A stretch of 64,000 nucleotides of DNA, taken from Erythrobacter sp. F6033 (GTDB taxonomy: Bacteria > Pseudomonadota > Alphaproteobacteria > Sphingomonadales > Sphingomonadaceae). The position numbers were made by a program, and so were the translations under genes. This document shows, piece after piece, positions 44,330 to 53,411 of this stretch. Numbering within the stretch: position 1 is the first letter of the stretch; each line of letters opens with the position of its first letter. The stretch spans positions 682,001 to 746,000 of the forward strand of contig NZ_JALKAZ010000001.1 of assembly GCF_023016005.1 (NCBI RefSeq). The letters are read 5' to 3'. The notes under the pieces are model-generated. The model was not told where the DNA came from and made no database searches. It saw nothing but the letters and a program-made list of their open reading frames with translations.

Positions 44330-45361
44330 TTGAGCCTTGAATTTCGACATATTGCCCATGCTTACGGTGAAGGGAGTGGCCGTGTACGGGCGCTGGAAGA
44401 TATCAGCTTTACCGCACCGACCGGTGAGATCACGTGCCTGCTTGGATCGTCCGGCTGCGGAAAGTCAACCTTGCTGAACCTCGCGGCGGGTTTGCTCGAT
44501 GTGCAGCAAGGCGAAATTGCGCTGGGCGGAGAGGTTTTGGCTGACCCGTCGCGCAACCCTCCACCTGAAAAGCGTCCCGTGGGTTTGGTGTTTCAGGATG
44601 GGGCGCTGTTCCCGCATATGAATGTCGCGACCAATATTGCCTTTGGCCTCGGCGGATCTGACCAAGGCGCTGTTTCGAAATGGCTCGACCATGTCGGGCT
44701 CGCCAATCTGGGTGAGCGATACCCGCATGAGCTTTCCGGTGGGCAGCAGCAACGCGCCGCTTTGGCCCGCGCTATGGCGCCGGGGCCGCAGGTTTTGCTG
44801 ATGGATGAACCCTTTGCCAGCGTCGATATTGTGCTGCGCCGCCGCCTGCGCCGCGATTGCCGTTTGCTGCTGAAAGAGCAGGGCGCAACCACCATCCTCG
44901 TCACGCATGATCCGTCCGAAGCGCTCGACGTGGCCGACCGGATCGCCGTTATGGAAGGCGGGCGCATCATCCAGTTTGGCACACCGAAAGAGCTGCACGA
45001 TACGCCGCAAGCTGCCTCTGTCGGCGCAATTTTTGGCGGCGCTCAGACCATAAAAGCGACGCGCGGTGGTGATGGGCTGCACACCGAATTCGGCGATTGG
45101 CCGCTCGAATGCCTCGCGGGTGAATTGCCCGAAGGTGACCGTTTCGATCTGCTTGTTGCGGCGAACAATATGCATGTCTTTGCCGACGAAAACGGCCTGC
45201 TTGTGCGCGACCGACATGTCTTGCGAGTGGGTGAGCGGATCGTGATGACGGGCAAAGACGGCGGCGAAATCACATTTGAAGGTCTGGCCGGAATGGAGCC
45301 ATCGGATCGCTACCGCGTATTGCCCGGTGCCGGCAGCGTGCGGGCATTTGCGACAATATAA
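44330..45361 (+). CDS. fbpC: Ferric iron ABC transporter ATP-binding protein (FbpC type)
   Basis: 343 aa from TTG 44330, six bases after GGAAG. Walker A GSSGCGKST, signature LSGGQQQRAALARAM, Walker B VLLMDEPFASVD and switch His in LVTHDPSEALDV are all present. The C-terminal 100 residues form an extra regulatory domain like those of FbpC/PotA. It energises uptake through the permease encoded divergently. It is followed after 60 bp by the binding protein gene. Confidence 0.9.
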   Translation: MSLEFRHIAHAYGEGSGRVRALEDISFTAPTGEITCLLGSSGCGKSTLLNLAAGLLDVQQGEIALGGEVLADPSRNPPPEKRPVGLVFQDGALFPHMNVATNIAFGLGGSDQGAVSKWLDHVGLANLGERYPHELSGGQQQRAALARAMAPGPQVLLMDEPFASVDIVLRRRLRRDCRLLLKEQGATTILVTHDPSEALDVADRIAVMEGGRIIQFGTPKELHDTPQAASVGAIFGGAQTIKATRGGDGLHTEFGDWPLECLAGELPEGDRFDLLVAANNMHVFADENGLLVRDRHVLRVGERIVMTGKDGGEITFEGLAGMEPSDRYRVLPGAGSVRAFATI

Positions 45362-45378
45362 TACTTGCGCCGATTTCT

Positions 45379-45397
45379 ACTAATGATAATCACTCGC
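45379..45397 (+). promoter_or_regulatory. Putative Fur box
   Basis: ACTAATGATAATCACTCGC matches 14 of 19 positions of the classical Fur consensus by my hand alignment, with an unbroken 12-base core TAATGATAATCA. It lies 25 bp before the binding-protein start codon, as expected for an iron-repressed gene. Confidence 0.7.
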
Positions 45398-45421
45398 AAG
45401 AACTGATTTGAAGGATTCGAT

Positions 45422-46465
45422 ATGAAAAAGGGTATTCTCGGCGGCCTGTTGGCTTTGGCGGTTACCGCTTGTGCGCCGTCTGCGGATGAAGGCGCGGCCG
45501 GAACCGAAGCTCTTTCCGGCGAAGTGAACCTGTATTCCTCGCGCCACTACGACACCGATCTGGCGCTGTATGAGGATTTCACCGAGCAAACCGGCGTGAA
45601 GGTCAATCTGATCGAAGCCGATGCCGATGCCCTGATCGAGCGTATTCAGAGCGAAGCGGAATTCACGCAGGCCGACCTCCTCATCACAGTTGATGCGGGC
45701 CGTCTCTGGCGCGCCGAAGAGGCGGGCGTGCTCGCTCCTGTGACAAGCGAAGTCTTGGCAGAGCGTCTGCCAGCCTATCTTCGCCATCCAGACGGCCTGT
45801 GGTTCGGTCTGTCGACCCGCGCTCGCGTGATCATCTATAACAAATCGGCGGGCGAGCCTGCTGGCCTGACGTCCTATGCGGACCTCGCCGATCCTGCCTA
45901 TCGCGGCGATATCTGCATCCGTTCCTCATCGAACATTTACAACATCTCGCTGCTTTCCAGCATCATCGCCAATAGCGGCGCGGATGCTGCCGAGGCGTGG
46001 GCGAAAGGCGTCGTTGCAAACTTCGCGCGCGATCCGCAGGGCAATGACACCGCGCAGATCGAAAGCGTCGCTGCTGGCGAATGCCGCATTGCCGTGGTGA
46101 ACACTTATTACCTCGCGCGTTTTGCCGGGGGCGATGAAGAGCAGAAGGCGCTGTTCGACAAACTCGGTGTGATCTTCCCCGATCAAGACGGCAATGGCAC
46201 GCATATCAATGTGAGCGGTGCGGGCCTTGTGAAGGGCGCTCCGAACGAAGCAAACGCGATTGCTTTCCTTGAATATCTGACTTCCGAAAGCGCGCAGCGT
46301 TACTTCGCCGATGGCAATAACGAATACCCTGCCGTTGAAGGACTGGAAGCCAATTCGGCGGTGGAATCGCTTGGTTCGTTCAAGCCCGACACGCTCAACG
46401 CGGCGCAGATTGGTAGCAATCAGGCGCAGGCCGTGCAGATCTTTGACCGCGCAGGTTGGAACTAA
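45422..46465 (+). CDS. fbpA: Ferric iron-binding lipoprotein (FbpA/FutA type)
   Basis: 347 aa; ATG after GAAGGA. Lipobox VTAC (about residues 14-17) anchors it. The fold is that of iron-binding periplasmic proteins: VNLYSSRHYDTDLALYEDF, TADLLI-like ADLLITVDAGRLWRAEEAG, GLWFGLSTRARVIIYNK, and the C-terminal Tyr pair in VVNTYYLARF that binds Fe(III). It delivers iron to the permease. A putative Fur site lies upstream. A second lipoprotein gene follows after three bases. Confidence 0.92.
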   Translation: MKKGILGGLLALAVTACAPSADEGAAGTEALSGEVNLYSSRHYDTDLALYEDFTEQTGVKVNLIEADADALIERIQSEAEFTQADLLITVDAGRLWRAEEAGVLAPVTSEVLAERLPAYLRHPDGLWFGLSTRARVIIYNKSAGEPAGLTSYADLADPAYRGDICIRSSSNIYNISLLSSIIANSGADAAEAWAKGVVANFARDPQGNDTAQIESVAAGECRIAVVNTYYLARFAGGDEEQKALFDKLGVIFPDQDGNGTHINVSGAGLVKGAPNEANAIAFLEYLTSESAQRYFADGNNEYPAVEGLEANSAVESLGSFKPDTLNAAQIGSNQAQAVQIFDRAGWN

Positions 46466-46468
46466 GCA

Positions 46469-47167
46469 GTGAAGCTTCGCACCGTTTTCGCCTCCGCGCT
46501 CCTCGTTGCGACTCCTATTGTGGCTGGTTGCACTGCTGAGAGTGCCGAAGTCGAAGAAGGTGTAAAAGACGCGGTAGAGGATGGCCCGACCTTGCCAGAG
46601 CGGCTTGTCTTTATGGCGGGCCATGTCGAGGCGGGCATTGCGCTTTACCGTGCAGGTGAAAGCACCGCTGGCGGCCCGCATCTGCTCCACCCGGTTTCGG
46701 AAAGTTACGCCGACGAACGTGAGGGGCTGGACGCCATCGGGTTCGATCCTGCGCCGTTCGAAGCGGTGTCTGCCGCTTTGGAAGCGGGCCGTCCTGCTGC
46801 CGAAATCGAGCCGCAACTGGCCGCAGTTGAGGCGAACCTTGCTGAAATGCGCGGCAAAGCTGGCGGGGAGCCTGCTGACCTGATCGGTTACCTGATGAAT
46901 ATGATCGCCGAAGAATACGCGATTGGTGTGACTGATGGTGCTGTCACCGATGCGGGCGAGTATCAGGACGCTTGGGGCTTTGCCAAAGTCGCGCGTCAAT
47001 TGGCGGATGATCCCGGCACACCCAATGCCGAGGCAGTTCGTGCCGAAATCGACGCTTTGATTGCGATGTGGCCTGCCGGTGCGCCGGTTCCACCAGCCGA
47101 TCCGGCCTCGGCTGAAGACGTGTCTGCGCAGGTTCAGAAAGTGCTGACGACCCTCGGCGCCGTGTAG
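46469..47167 (+). CDS. Lipoprotein of unknown function linked to iron uptake
   Basis: 232 aa from GTG 46469. Lipobox VAGC (about 17-20). The rest is mostly helical, with FMAGHVEAGIALYRAGE and GGPHLLHPVSESY, which put several His and Glu residues on one face. I do not recognise the family. It follows fbpA after three bases and precedes a terminator, so it is part of the iron operon; metal binding is possible but unproven. Confidence 0.8.
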   Translation: MKLRTVFASALLVATPIVAGCTAESAEVEEGVKDAVEDGPTLPERLVFMAGHVEAGIALYRAGESTAGGPHLLHPVSESYADEREGLDAIGFDPAPFEAVSAALEAGRPAAEIEPQLAAVEANLAEMRGKAGGEPADLIGYLMNMIAEEYAIGVTDGAVTDAGEYQDAWGFAKVARQLADDPGTPNAEAVRAEIDALIAMWPAGAPVPPADPASAEDVSAQVQKVLTTLGAV

Positions 47168-47260
47168 AACACCGAGGGCTGACCAAGCCGCGCTTTCAGC
47201 CAATATCGCTAAACTACCTTGAAGCGGGCGGGCGAAACGTCCATTTGCGCCTTCAATCCG

Positions 47261-47288
47261 GCCGCTCAATCATGCGGCGTTTTTGTTA
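47261..47288 (+). terminator. Rho-independent terminator after the iron operon
   Basis: GCCGC, an eight-base loop and GCGGC are followed by GTTTTTGTT. The short stem is within 20 bp of the fpr ribosome-binding site. Confidence 0.65.
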
Positions 47289-47303
47289 TTTGAGGCACAT
47301 GTT

Positions 47304-48131
47304 TTGACCGATCCTGTAACCCTGCCGATCACCGATCGCGATCAATTCAATGAAAGCGGCGCGCTTTCTGTTGAGACCGTCACCTATGTCCACCACTGGA
47401 CCGACAGCCTCTTCACGCTGAAAATCACCCGCCCGCCAAGCTTCCGTTTCCGCTCGGGTGAGTTCGTGATGATCGGTCTGCCGGGTGACAATGGAAAGCC
47501 GCTACTGCGCGCCTATTCGATGGCCTCGCCCAGCTATGACGAGGAAATCGAATTCCTCTCCATCAAAGTGCAAGACGGCCCGCTGACCTCGCGGCTTCAG
47601 CATATCAAGGTCGGCGATCCGATCTATCTCGGCAAAAAGCCGACAGGCACGCTTGTTACCGACGCGCTGCTGCCGGGCAAACGTCTGTTTATGCTGTCCA
47701 CCGGCACCGGCCTCGCACCGTTTATGAGCCTTGTGCGCGATCCCGAAGTGTACGGCATGTATGACGAAGTGATCGTCGTTCACTCTGTGCGTCACAAGGA
47801 AGAACTGGCCTATCGCGAGCTGCTGGAAAGCAAGCTCGAAGGCGATCCGCTGCTCGAAGATGAAGACCGCGAGCGGATGATTTATGTGCCGACTGTGACG
47901 CGCGAAGAATTCCGCACCACAGGCCGTATCCAGACGCTGATCGACAATGGCGAGCTGTTCAAGGACAGCAAAGGTCCGCAGAAATTTGATCCCGAAAATG
48001 ACCGCGTGATGCTGTGCGGCAGCATGGCGATGATCAAGGATCACGCGGCCGATCTGGAAAGTCGCGGCTTTGAAGAAGGCGCGAATAGCAAGCCGGGTCA
48101 GTTCGTGATCGAACGGGCTTTTGTGGGGTAA
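47304..48131 (+). CDS. fpr: Ferredoxin-NADP+ reductase
   Basis: 275 aa from TTG 47304 with GAGG eight bases upstream; TTG 47283 lies in the terminator and is unlikely. FAD-binding RAYSMASPSYDEEIEF and RFRSGEFVMIGL, NADP-binding LSTGTGLAPFMSLV and VMLCGSMAMIKD, and a C-terminal FVIERAFVG typical of the bacterial plant-type subclass. It transfers electrons between NADPH and ferredoxin or flavodoxin, for example for iron-sulfur repair and oxidative stress. Confidence 0.93.
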   Translation: MTDPVTLPITDRDQFNESGALSVETVTYVHHWTDSLFTLKITRPPSFRFRSGEFVMIGLPGDNGKPLLRAYSMASPSYDEEIEFLSIKVQDGPLTSRLQHIKVGDPIYLGKKPTGTLVTDALLPGKRLFMLSTGTGLAPFMSLVRDPEVYGMYDEVIVVHSVRHKEELAYRELLESKLEGDPLLEDEDRERMIYVPTVTREEFRTTGRIQTLIDNGELFKDSKGPQKFDPENDRVMLCGSMAMIKDHAADLESRGFEEGANSKPGQFVIERAFVG

Positions 48132-48218
48132 AGCGATCCTGCTGCTTCAGCTATTGGTGAGATAGCCCGTCAGCCTGAATGGCCGATTTTGAGGTGGGAA
48201 GCGGACATCGCGTTTCGC

Positions 48219-49907
48219 CTAATTCGAAATCAGCTCGCTTGGCTTGAAAACCCGCACCACACCTGTTGTTGGATAAGAAACCATAACCACATCGTCGGCG
48301 AAGTTTTCGTCTCGGGCCGTTACAGCCGAACCCGCGCCTATGCCTGTGTCAAAAATCACCGGCGCAGCATATGTCGGAGGCGTTGCTGCACCAGAATTTT
48401 CTGGGACGGTATTTTCAAAAACTAAGGATTGCCCGGTGGCTGAAACAACCACCAAATCTTTTCTGGTCTGATCATTGGGGCGTACACCCACGAATGAACC
48501 TTCAAGAAGAGCCACGGGCACTCCGCCGCTCCAAGAAAAAACCGTTTGAACGAACTCATCGTCTTGATCTTGAGTGATTACAATCAGTCGATGTTGTCCG
48601 CCTTCGGTGCCGTCGGTCACCAAAACCGTCATGATTCTGGGCACGGCACTTTTTGTTCCGCGCGAAAATACATCAACGATTGAAAGCTGCGTGGAGGCTT
48701 GTGTATCGATTGGCACGACCTCAAGCTCCTCATAGATTTGATCCTCGTTGGAATCGCCAAGCAGCACAAGTTCGTTGGTATTATAATCTATCGCTAGCAG
48801 ATTATCGAAATTCGAATTGTTAAAAAAATCAGGTTGGTAGAGCCGTTGAGCGAACGACGTTGTGGTTAGATGGCAGAGTGAGCGTCCCTGAGAAGTTTGA
48901 CTGATCAAGGCATCGTTAAAGACGGTGAACCCGTTTGAATCAGATTGCCTATCAAGACGCACAACAGACAGCCCCTGATTGCGTTGACCGATCCACACAA
49001 AATCTTGGCTTGTGTCGACGCGGCCTTGGACAAAGCATGGGTTCGAAATCGAAAAGCCATCTCTGCGCGCGAAAGGCCGGTCCGATGCACTGCTGCTTTC
49101 AGTCGTAAACCATGAGACTTCATCATCGGTTTCGCTGGCAACAAGTAGGCCGCTAGCCCAGTCGACGAACGACTGGAAATTGAAGTCCAACGTGCCCTTT
49201 TCAAGGAAGGAAACATCCCCAAAAGTTTCAGCTAGGGTTGCTCGATCAAACTGCGAATAGTCGAAATAGCCAAAGCCGCTATCTTCGCCAAAGAAGAGCA
49301 AGCGTTCTTGATCACCGCTCATACCGCCATCAATATTTTGCTGCGCTATTACCTCTGAGATGCCGGCATTTGTTTCCGCATTTACATTACCGCTGACAAG
49401 TCTGACGCCGGGGTCAAAGACCGCAACGGGCCTTCCTGGGCCTGAAAAACCCCTGACCGCTATCACCACATTCTGCGTGGCTACTGCGCCGCGGCCGTCT
49501 TCAGCTCTGATTTCGATTTGGATTTCAACAGTCTCGTCTTGATTCAAAGACGGCGCACGCCACCGTGTTGCGAGCGCGTTGATGTCATCTAAACGGGTGG
49601 CCGTAGGACCCGCGACCTGACTCATAGTAATCGTAATTGAATCACCATCTGGATCGGTTGTTCCATCTGCTTCGATAACAAATTGATTTTGCTCTAAAAC
49701 ATTAGTGGTGCTCAACTGAAATTGTATTGTTGGCGCACGGTTCGTCGGCTGAGGGGTAGAGGTAGAGGTCGGCGTTGGAGTATTGCCTGAGCTTCCCCCG
49801 CCCCCGCAGCCCGCCAAAGCCAATACCAATATTCCGCAAGTAAGAGACGGTTTAGATCTACCTTTCCAATCAAGGTACAGTTGGGTCCAGAGAATTCTGT
49901 TTCGCAC
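48219..49907 (-). CDS. Large secreted lipoprotein with PKD/cadherin-like and beta-propeller-like regions
   Basis: 562 aa from GTG 49907 after GGGGG. Lipobox LAGC (about 31-34), then a Gly/Ser/Pro/Thr linker, an Ig-like/PKD-like domain (about 55-150; ADGTTDPDGDSITITMSQV, then VVIAVRG), and a 400-residue all-beta region with repeated Asp-rich turns like FG-GAP/VCBS propellers. Function unknown; surface adhesion or polymer binding would fit. Base composition is lower in GC than its neighbours (long AT-rich stretches around 48.7-49.3 kb), which may mean transfer. Confidence 0.75.
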   Translation of the reverse strand: MRNRILWTQLYLDWKGRSKPSLTCGILVLALAGCGGGGSSGNTPTPTSTSTPQPTNRAPTIQFQLSTTNVLEQNQFVIEADGTTDPDGDSITITMSQVAGPTATRLDDINALATRWRAPSLNQDETVEIQIEIRAEDGRGAVATQNVVIAVRGFSGPGRPVAVFDPGVRLVSGNVNAETNAGISEVIAQQNIDGGMSGDQERLLFFGEDSGFGYFDYSQFDRATLAETFGDVSFLEKGTLDFNFQSFVDWASGLLVASETDDEVSWFTTESSSASDRPFARRDGFSISNPCFVQGRVDTSQDFVWIGQRNQGLSVVRLDRQSDSNGFTVFNDALISQTSQGRSLCHLTTTSFAQRLYQPDFFNNSNFDNLLAIDYNTNELVLLGDSNEDQIYEELEVVPIDTQASTQLSIVDVFSRGTKSAVPRIMTVLVTDGTEGGQHRLIVITQDQDDEFVQTVFSWSGGVPVALLEGSFVGVRPNDQTRKDLVVVSATGQSLVFENTVPENSGAATPPTYAAPVIFDTGIGAGSAVTARDENFADDVVMVSYPTTGVVRVFKPSELISN

Positions 49908-50216
49908 TTAGCCCCCGCTTTTCTCACGCAAAATACATATCCAGCGAAGGTATAGGGAAACGCGAAGAACGTCAAAGTTATGTTTTCTAACCAAATTTTT
50001 GATTGATCGAGACATATTCCCAATTTGGCCTGCTGAATGGTTCAACTTGCCAAAGTTCTTTCGAAAATGAGCTTCATCGTCCGCAAATGAGTCGTTAGCC
50101 GACCCTCCGCAATCGCGGCCCTTGCGCCCACTTCCACCTTTCGCGCTTGACCGCAGACGCTTACCGCGCTTCATTCGGTTCCAGAATAAAACCGAATTCT
50201 GGAAGAGAGAACCTGA
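49908..50216. promoter_or_regulatory. Intergenic region with two overlapping dyads before acyl-CoA dehydrogenase
   Basis: No gene is supported. Two inverted repeats overlap just before the ATG: TTCGGTT...AACCGAA (50174-50197) and CCAGAAT...ATTCTGG (50181-50202). They suggest a dimeric repressor site, e.g. a TetR-type fatty-acid regulator. A weaker CCAAATT...AATTTGG dyad lies at 49992-50028. Confidence 0.5.
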
Positions 50217-51359
50217 ATGCTCGATACCGCCCACCGCACCGCCTATAACGAAGACCACGAGGCGTTTCGCGACACTGTCCGCAAAGTGCTGGCCGAGCAT
50301 ATGGAGCCTTACCTCGACCAGCACGAGGAAGAGGGCATCGTTCCGCGCGAGGCGTGGAAGGCGTTGGGCGAGGCGGGGATGCTGTGCCCGACCGTTAGCG
50401 AAGAGAATGGCGGCCTCGGCCTCGATTTCGGCTTTAACTGCGTTCTGGCGGAAGAGCTTTGCTATCTCGGCACGTCGGCTGGCTTCACTCTGCAAAACGA
50501 CATCACGGTCAATTATTTCGAACGGCTCGGTAGTGAAGAGCAGAAGGCGAAATATCTGCCCGGCATGATTTCCGGCGATATCATCACCGCCATCGCGATG
50601 ACGGAGCCGGGTACCGGTAGCGACTTGCAAGGCATCCGCACCACTGCGGTGGAGGATGGCAATCACCTCGTCATCAACGGCTCCAAAACCTACATCACCA
50701 ACGGCCAGAACGCCGACGTGGTGATCGTGGTTGCGAAAACCGATCCGTCGGCAGGAGCAAAGGGCACCTCGCTGGTGTTGGTCGATGCGGGAACGGAGGG
50801 CTTTGAGAAGGGCCGCAACCTCGACAAGATCGGCCAGCACAGCGCCGACACGTCCGAGCTGTTTTTCCAGGATGTGCGCGTGCCCAAAACCAATATCCTC
50901 GGCGCGGAGGGGCGCGGCTTCGTCCATCTGATGGAGGAACTGCCGCAAGAACGCCTCAGCATCGCGGTTGGCGCAATGGGCGGGGCACAGCGCGCCTTTG
51001 ATGAAGCAGTGAAGTTCACCAAAGATCGCAAAGCATTCGGCACCACGGTGTTCGAGTTTCAGAACACCAAATTCACGCTCGCCGATCTGAAAGCGAAATT
51101 GCAAGTCGGCTGGGCGCATCTCGATTGGGCCATCGCCCGCCACCTGCGCGGCGAGCTAACCACGGATGAGGCCAGCGCGGCTAAGCTATGGCACACCGAA
51201 ATGCAGTGGGAGATGGTCGATGCCTGCCTGCAATTGCACGGCGGCGCGGGCTATATGAACGAATACGCCATCGCCCGCCTGTGGCGCGACGCCCGGGTTC
51301 AGCGCATCTATGGCGGCACCAGCGAGATCATGAAAGAAGTCGTGAGCCGCGCAATTTAG
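50217..51359 (+). CDS. Acyl-CoA dehydrogenase
   Basis: 380 aa, standard length. Signatures AMTEPGTGSDLQGIRTTA, QLHGGAGYMNEYAIARLWRD and RVQRIYGGTSEIMKEVVSRA are present; the C-terminal Glu-type motif and Gly-rich loop contact the FAD. It oxidises an acyl-CoA to the 2-enoyl-CoA in the cytosol, passing electrons to ETF. Chain length is not predictable. An SDR gene follows 12 bp downstream, probably the same catabolic operon. Confidence 0.93.
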   Translation: MLDTAHRTAYNEDHEAFRDTVRKVLAEHMEPYLDQHEEEGIVPREAWKALGEAGMLCPTVSEENGGLGLDFGFNCVLAEELCYLGTSAGFTLQNDITVNYFERLGSEEQKAKYLPGMISGDIITAIAMTEPGTGSDLQGIRTTAVEDGNHLVINGSKTYITNGQNADVVIVVAKTDPSAGAKGTSLVLVDAGTEGFEKGRNLDKIGQHSADTSELFFQDVRVPKTNILGAEGRGFVHLMEELPQERLSIAVGAMGGAQRAFDEAVKFTKDRKAFGTTVFEFQNTKFTLADLKAKLQVGWAHLDWAIARHLRGELTTDEASAAKLWHTEMQWEMVDACLQLHGGAGYMNEYAIARLWRDARVQRIYGGTSEIMKEVVSRAI

Positions 51360-51371
51360 GGATTACCAGAC

Positions 51372-52112
51372 ATGACCGACCCACTCGACTTTACCGGCAA
51401 ACACGTCCTCGTCATTGGCGGGTCGGGCGGTATCGGCAATGGCATTGCGCAGAGCTTTCGCGCGCGCGGTGCCAGCGTCACTGTCACCGGTACGCGCCCC
51501 GATGCAGGCGACTATCTGGAGGCGGAGGACAGCGACTTTACCGGGCTTACCTATGTCCACCTTGATGTGACAAAGCGAGAGGCCGCCGCCGCATTGCCCG
51601 ATCTGGTCGGCGCGGTTGATGTGCTGATCCAGTGTCAGGGTATCGTGCGCTATGGCCGTCAGGAATTCGAGCGCGAAGGCTGGGACGAGGTTGTCGATGT
51701 GAACCTCAATTCCGTAATGGATCTCGCCCGCGCGTTTCATAACGGGCTGGCGGAGAGAGACGGGTCGATGACCGTCGTTTCGTCCGTTGCTGCGTTCAAC
51801 GCGACTAAGGGCAACCCGGCATACGGCGCGTCAAAAGCGGGTGCGGCGAGCCTTGTTAAAACCTTGGGCGAGGCATGGGCAAAGGACGGCATTCGCGTGA
51901 ACGGAATCGCGCCGGGCTTTGTCCCGACCAAGATGACCACGGTGACAACCGAACATCCCGAACGCAGCGCGGGCGCACTTGCGATGATCCCGATGCGGCG
52001 GTTCGGCACGCCGGAGGAAATGGCGGGCGCCGCGCTGTTCCTCGCATCCCCGCTCAGCTCTTACATGACGGGGCAGACGCTGGTCGTTGATGGCGGCCTG
52101 ACGCTGAGCTGA
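51372..52112 (+). CDS. Short-chain dehydrogenase/reductase
   Basis: 246 aa. NAD(P)-binding VIGGSGGIGNGIAQSF, catalytic Ser-Tyr-Lys region (VVSSVAAFNATKGNPAYGAS then K), and IRVNGIAPGFVPTKM. Classical SDR acting on an alcohol or ketone, perhaps a 3-hydroxyacyl-CoA, in the same operon as the acyl-CoA dehydrogenase. The substrate is unknown. Confidence 0.9.
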   Translation: MTDPLDFTGKHVLVIGGSGGIGNGIAQSFRARGASVTVTGTRPDAGDYLEAEDSDFTGLTYVHLDVTKREAAAALPDLVGAVDVLIQCQGIVRYGRQEFEREGWDEVVDVNLNSVMDLARAFHNGLAERDGSMTVVSSVAAFNATKGNPAYGASKAGAASLVKTLGEAWAKDGIRVNGIAPGFVPTKMTTVTTEHPERSAGALAMIPMRRFGTPEEMAGAALFLASPLSSYMTGQTLVVDGGLTLS

Positions 52113-52345
52113 TCGGCGGTTTGTGCGCTCGTTCGGTTTCAGCCGACTGCTCGCTACGATGAAATGACTGAATGTGAGTGTGGAAACGGACTACAAGGTT
52201 TGTGGTAAGTATTAGCCGTCCACTTCTTATGACCTGCAACTTGTAAATCGTGATGGTCATAACCATTTTATATATATCGAGAGCACGTTTTATGCGCCCT
52301 TTCGACTGAGAGACAATTGCGCTCCCGCACTAGGGAGATCGCGAG

Positions 52346-52549
52346 TTGAGCCTCAACAGACTTCTTTATGACCACCAGATCGCTTTGATGAATGCCGCTA
52401 CGGCAGAACCTCGTCCTGCGCCGAACGGCTGCGTCGATCATCATGAGAACTTGATTCACGAAGCTCGACAAAAACTCGGCGTCGCCCAGTACCCTTTCGC
52501 AAAGATCAGGGCCGCTGGCTCACTGTCTTATCACCCAACTACAGACTGA
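52346..52549 (+). CDS. Small conserved-looking protein, function unknown
   Basis: 67 aa from TTG 52346 with AGGGAG upstream. The N-terminus MSLNRLLYDHQIALMNA resembles that of small hypothetical proteins common in Sphingomonadales. No known domain. It lies 10 bp before the SET-domain gene and may share its transcript. Confidence 0.6.
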   Translation: MSLNRLLYDHQIALMNAATAEPRPAPNGCVDHHENLIHEARQKLGVAQYPFAKIRAAGSLSYHPTTD

Positions 52550-52559
52550 GGAATCTCAA

Positions 52560-53045
52560 ATGATAGCTGCTATCGAAGAACGCACTGCAGATGGTCGCGG
52601 TCAAGGTATCTTTACCCTAGGACCATTTAGCAAAGGCGACATTCTCTATGTCGGCGTGCTTGATGATAGGCCGATAACCAATCACTCGCATGCCTCGCAA
52701 ATCAGCAAGACCAGCTTTGGATTTCACAAGGGATTGAGTTCCAAGTTCAACCATTCGTGCGATCCGAATTGCGGCATCGTGCTCAACGATACCGGCGGCC
52801 ATAATATTGTCGCGATGTGCGATATCGCTGCCGAAGACGAAGCCACATATGATTACGCAATGCGCAACTACCGGATCGAACATTTCGTCGGCCCATGCGG
52901 TTGTGGGAATGCCAATTGTCGCCGGTCAATCACAGGCTGGAAAGACCTGCCTCAGCAACGCAAGCATGACTACGCCGGATTCGTTGCGCCCTACCTTATC
53001 GAGATGGACGCCGAGCTTTCGCACCTCGAAAGGATTGATACATGA
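52560..53045 (+). CDS. SET-domain lysine methyltransferase
   Basis: 161 aa, almost entirely a SET domain: GRGQGIFTLGPFSKGDILYV at the start, the SAM/knot motif KFNHSCDPNCGIV (N-H-S-C), DEATYDYAMRN matching the E-x-TYDY catalytic region, and a post-SET zinc motif CGCGNANCR. It uses S-adenosylmethionine to methylate a lysine on an unknown protein. Bacterial single-domain SET proteins are less common than eukaryotic ones. It overlaps the next small gene by four bases (ATGA). Confidence 0.88.
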   Translation: MIAAIEERTADGRGQGIFTLGPFSKGDILYVGVLDDRPITNHSHASQISKTSFGFHKGLSSKFNHSCDPNCGIVLNDTGGHNIVAMCDIAAEDEATYDYAMRNYRIEHFVGPCGCGNANCRRSITGWKDLPQQRKHDYAGFVAPYLIEMDAELSHLERIDT

Positions 53046-53284
53046 TGATCCCTGACAAGTTCCTTCCGCGCTGCCACCCCCACATGCTGTGTGAGGATGG
53101 CGGTATAGACACTTCTCAATGTGAGGCGCTGACGCAAGACATGGCTGAGCTTCGGGAGATGGGCATTATTCTCACCTTGGTGGGAAACTATGCGGTTGGT
53201 GCCTATCGATACACCAATCTCAGCGATGCGCTTGCACAAGCACGCAATAATCAACCACAGCTACAAAAACCCCCCGCCGACTAG
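53042..53284 (+). CDS. Small protein coupled to the SET gene, function unknown
   Basis: 80 aa; its ATG overlaps the SET-gene stop as ATGA, which argues that it is real and translationally coupled. It contains GIILTLVGNYAVGAYRYTNL and ends in a Pro/Gln-rich tail. Not recognised. It could be a partner or substrate of the methyltransferase. Confidence 0.6.
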   Translation: MMIPDKFLPRCHPHMLCEDGGIDTSQCEALTQDMAELREMGIILTLVGNYAVGAYRYTNLSDALAQARNNQPQLQKPPAD

Positions 53285-53293
53285 CGGCGGGGG
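53265..53293 (-). terminator. Terminator for the cold-shock-like gene (minus strand)
   Basis: CCCCCGCCG and CGGCGGGGG flank a five-base loop (53271-53293), and the minus-strand transcript continues GTTTTTGT (53270 downward). It overlaps the stop of the convergent 80-aa gene. A second hairpin, AGAGCCGGG...CCCGGCTCT, lies at 53370-53399 between the two genes. Confidence 0.7.
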
Positions 53294-53411
53294 ATAAAGT
53301 TGGAGATCAAAAGGCAAATTGCCCTAAAACCCCTCGGGTCGCGTCGTTGCAGATGCACCCTGCATTTCAAGAGCCGGGAGCGGTTAAACCCCCGGCTCTG
53401 ATTGGTTGGTG

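Noticed and set aside
49908..51143. 411-codon minus-strand frame
   Set aside because: Antisense to acyl-CoA dehydrogenase, whose motifs are complete on the other strand.
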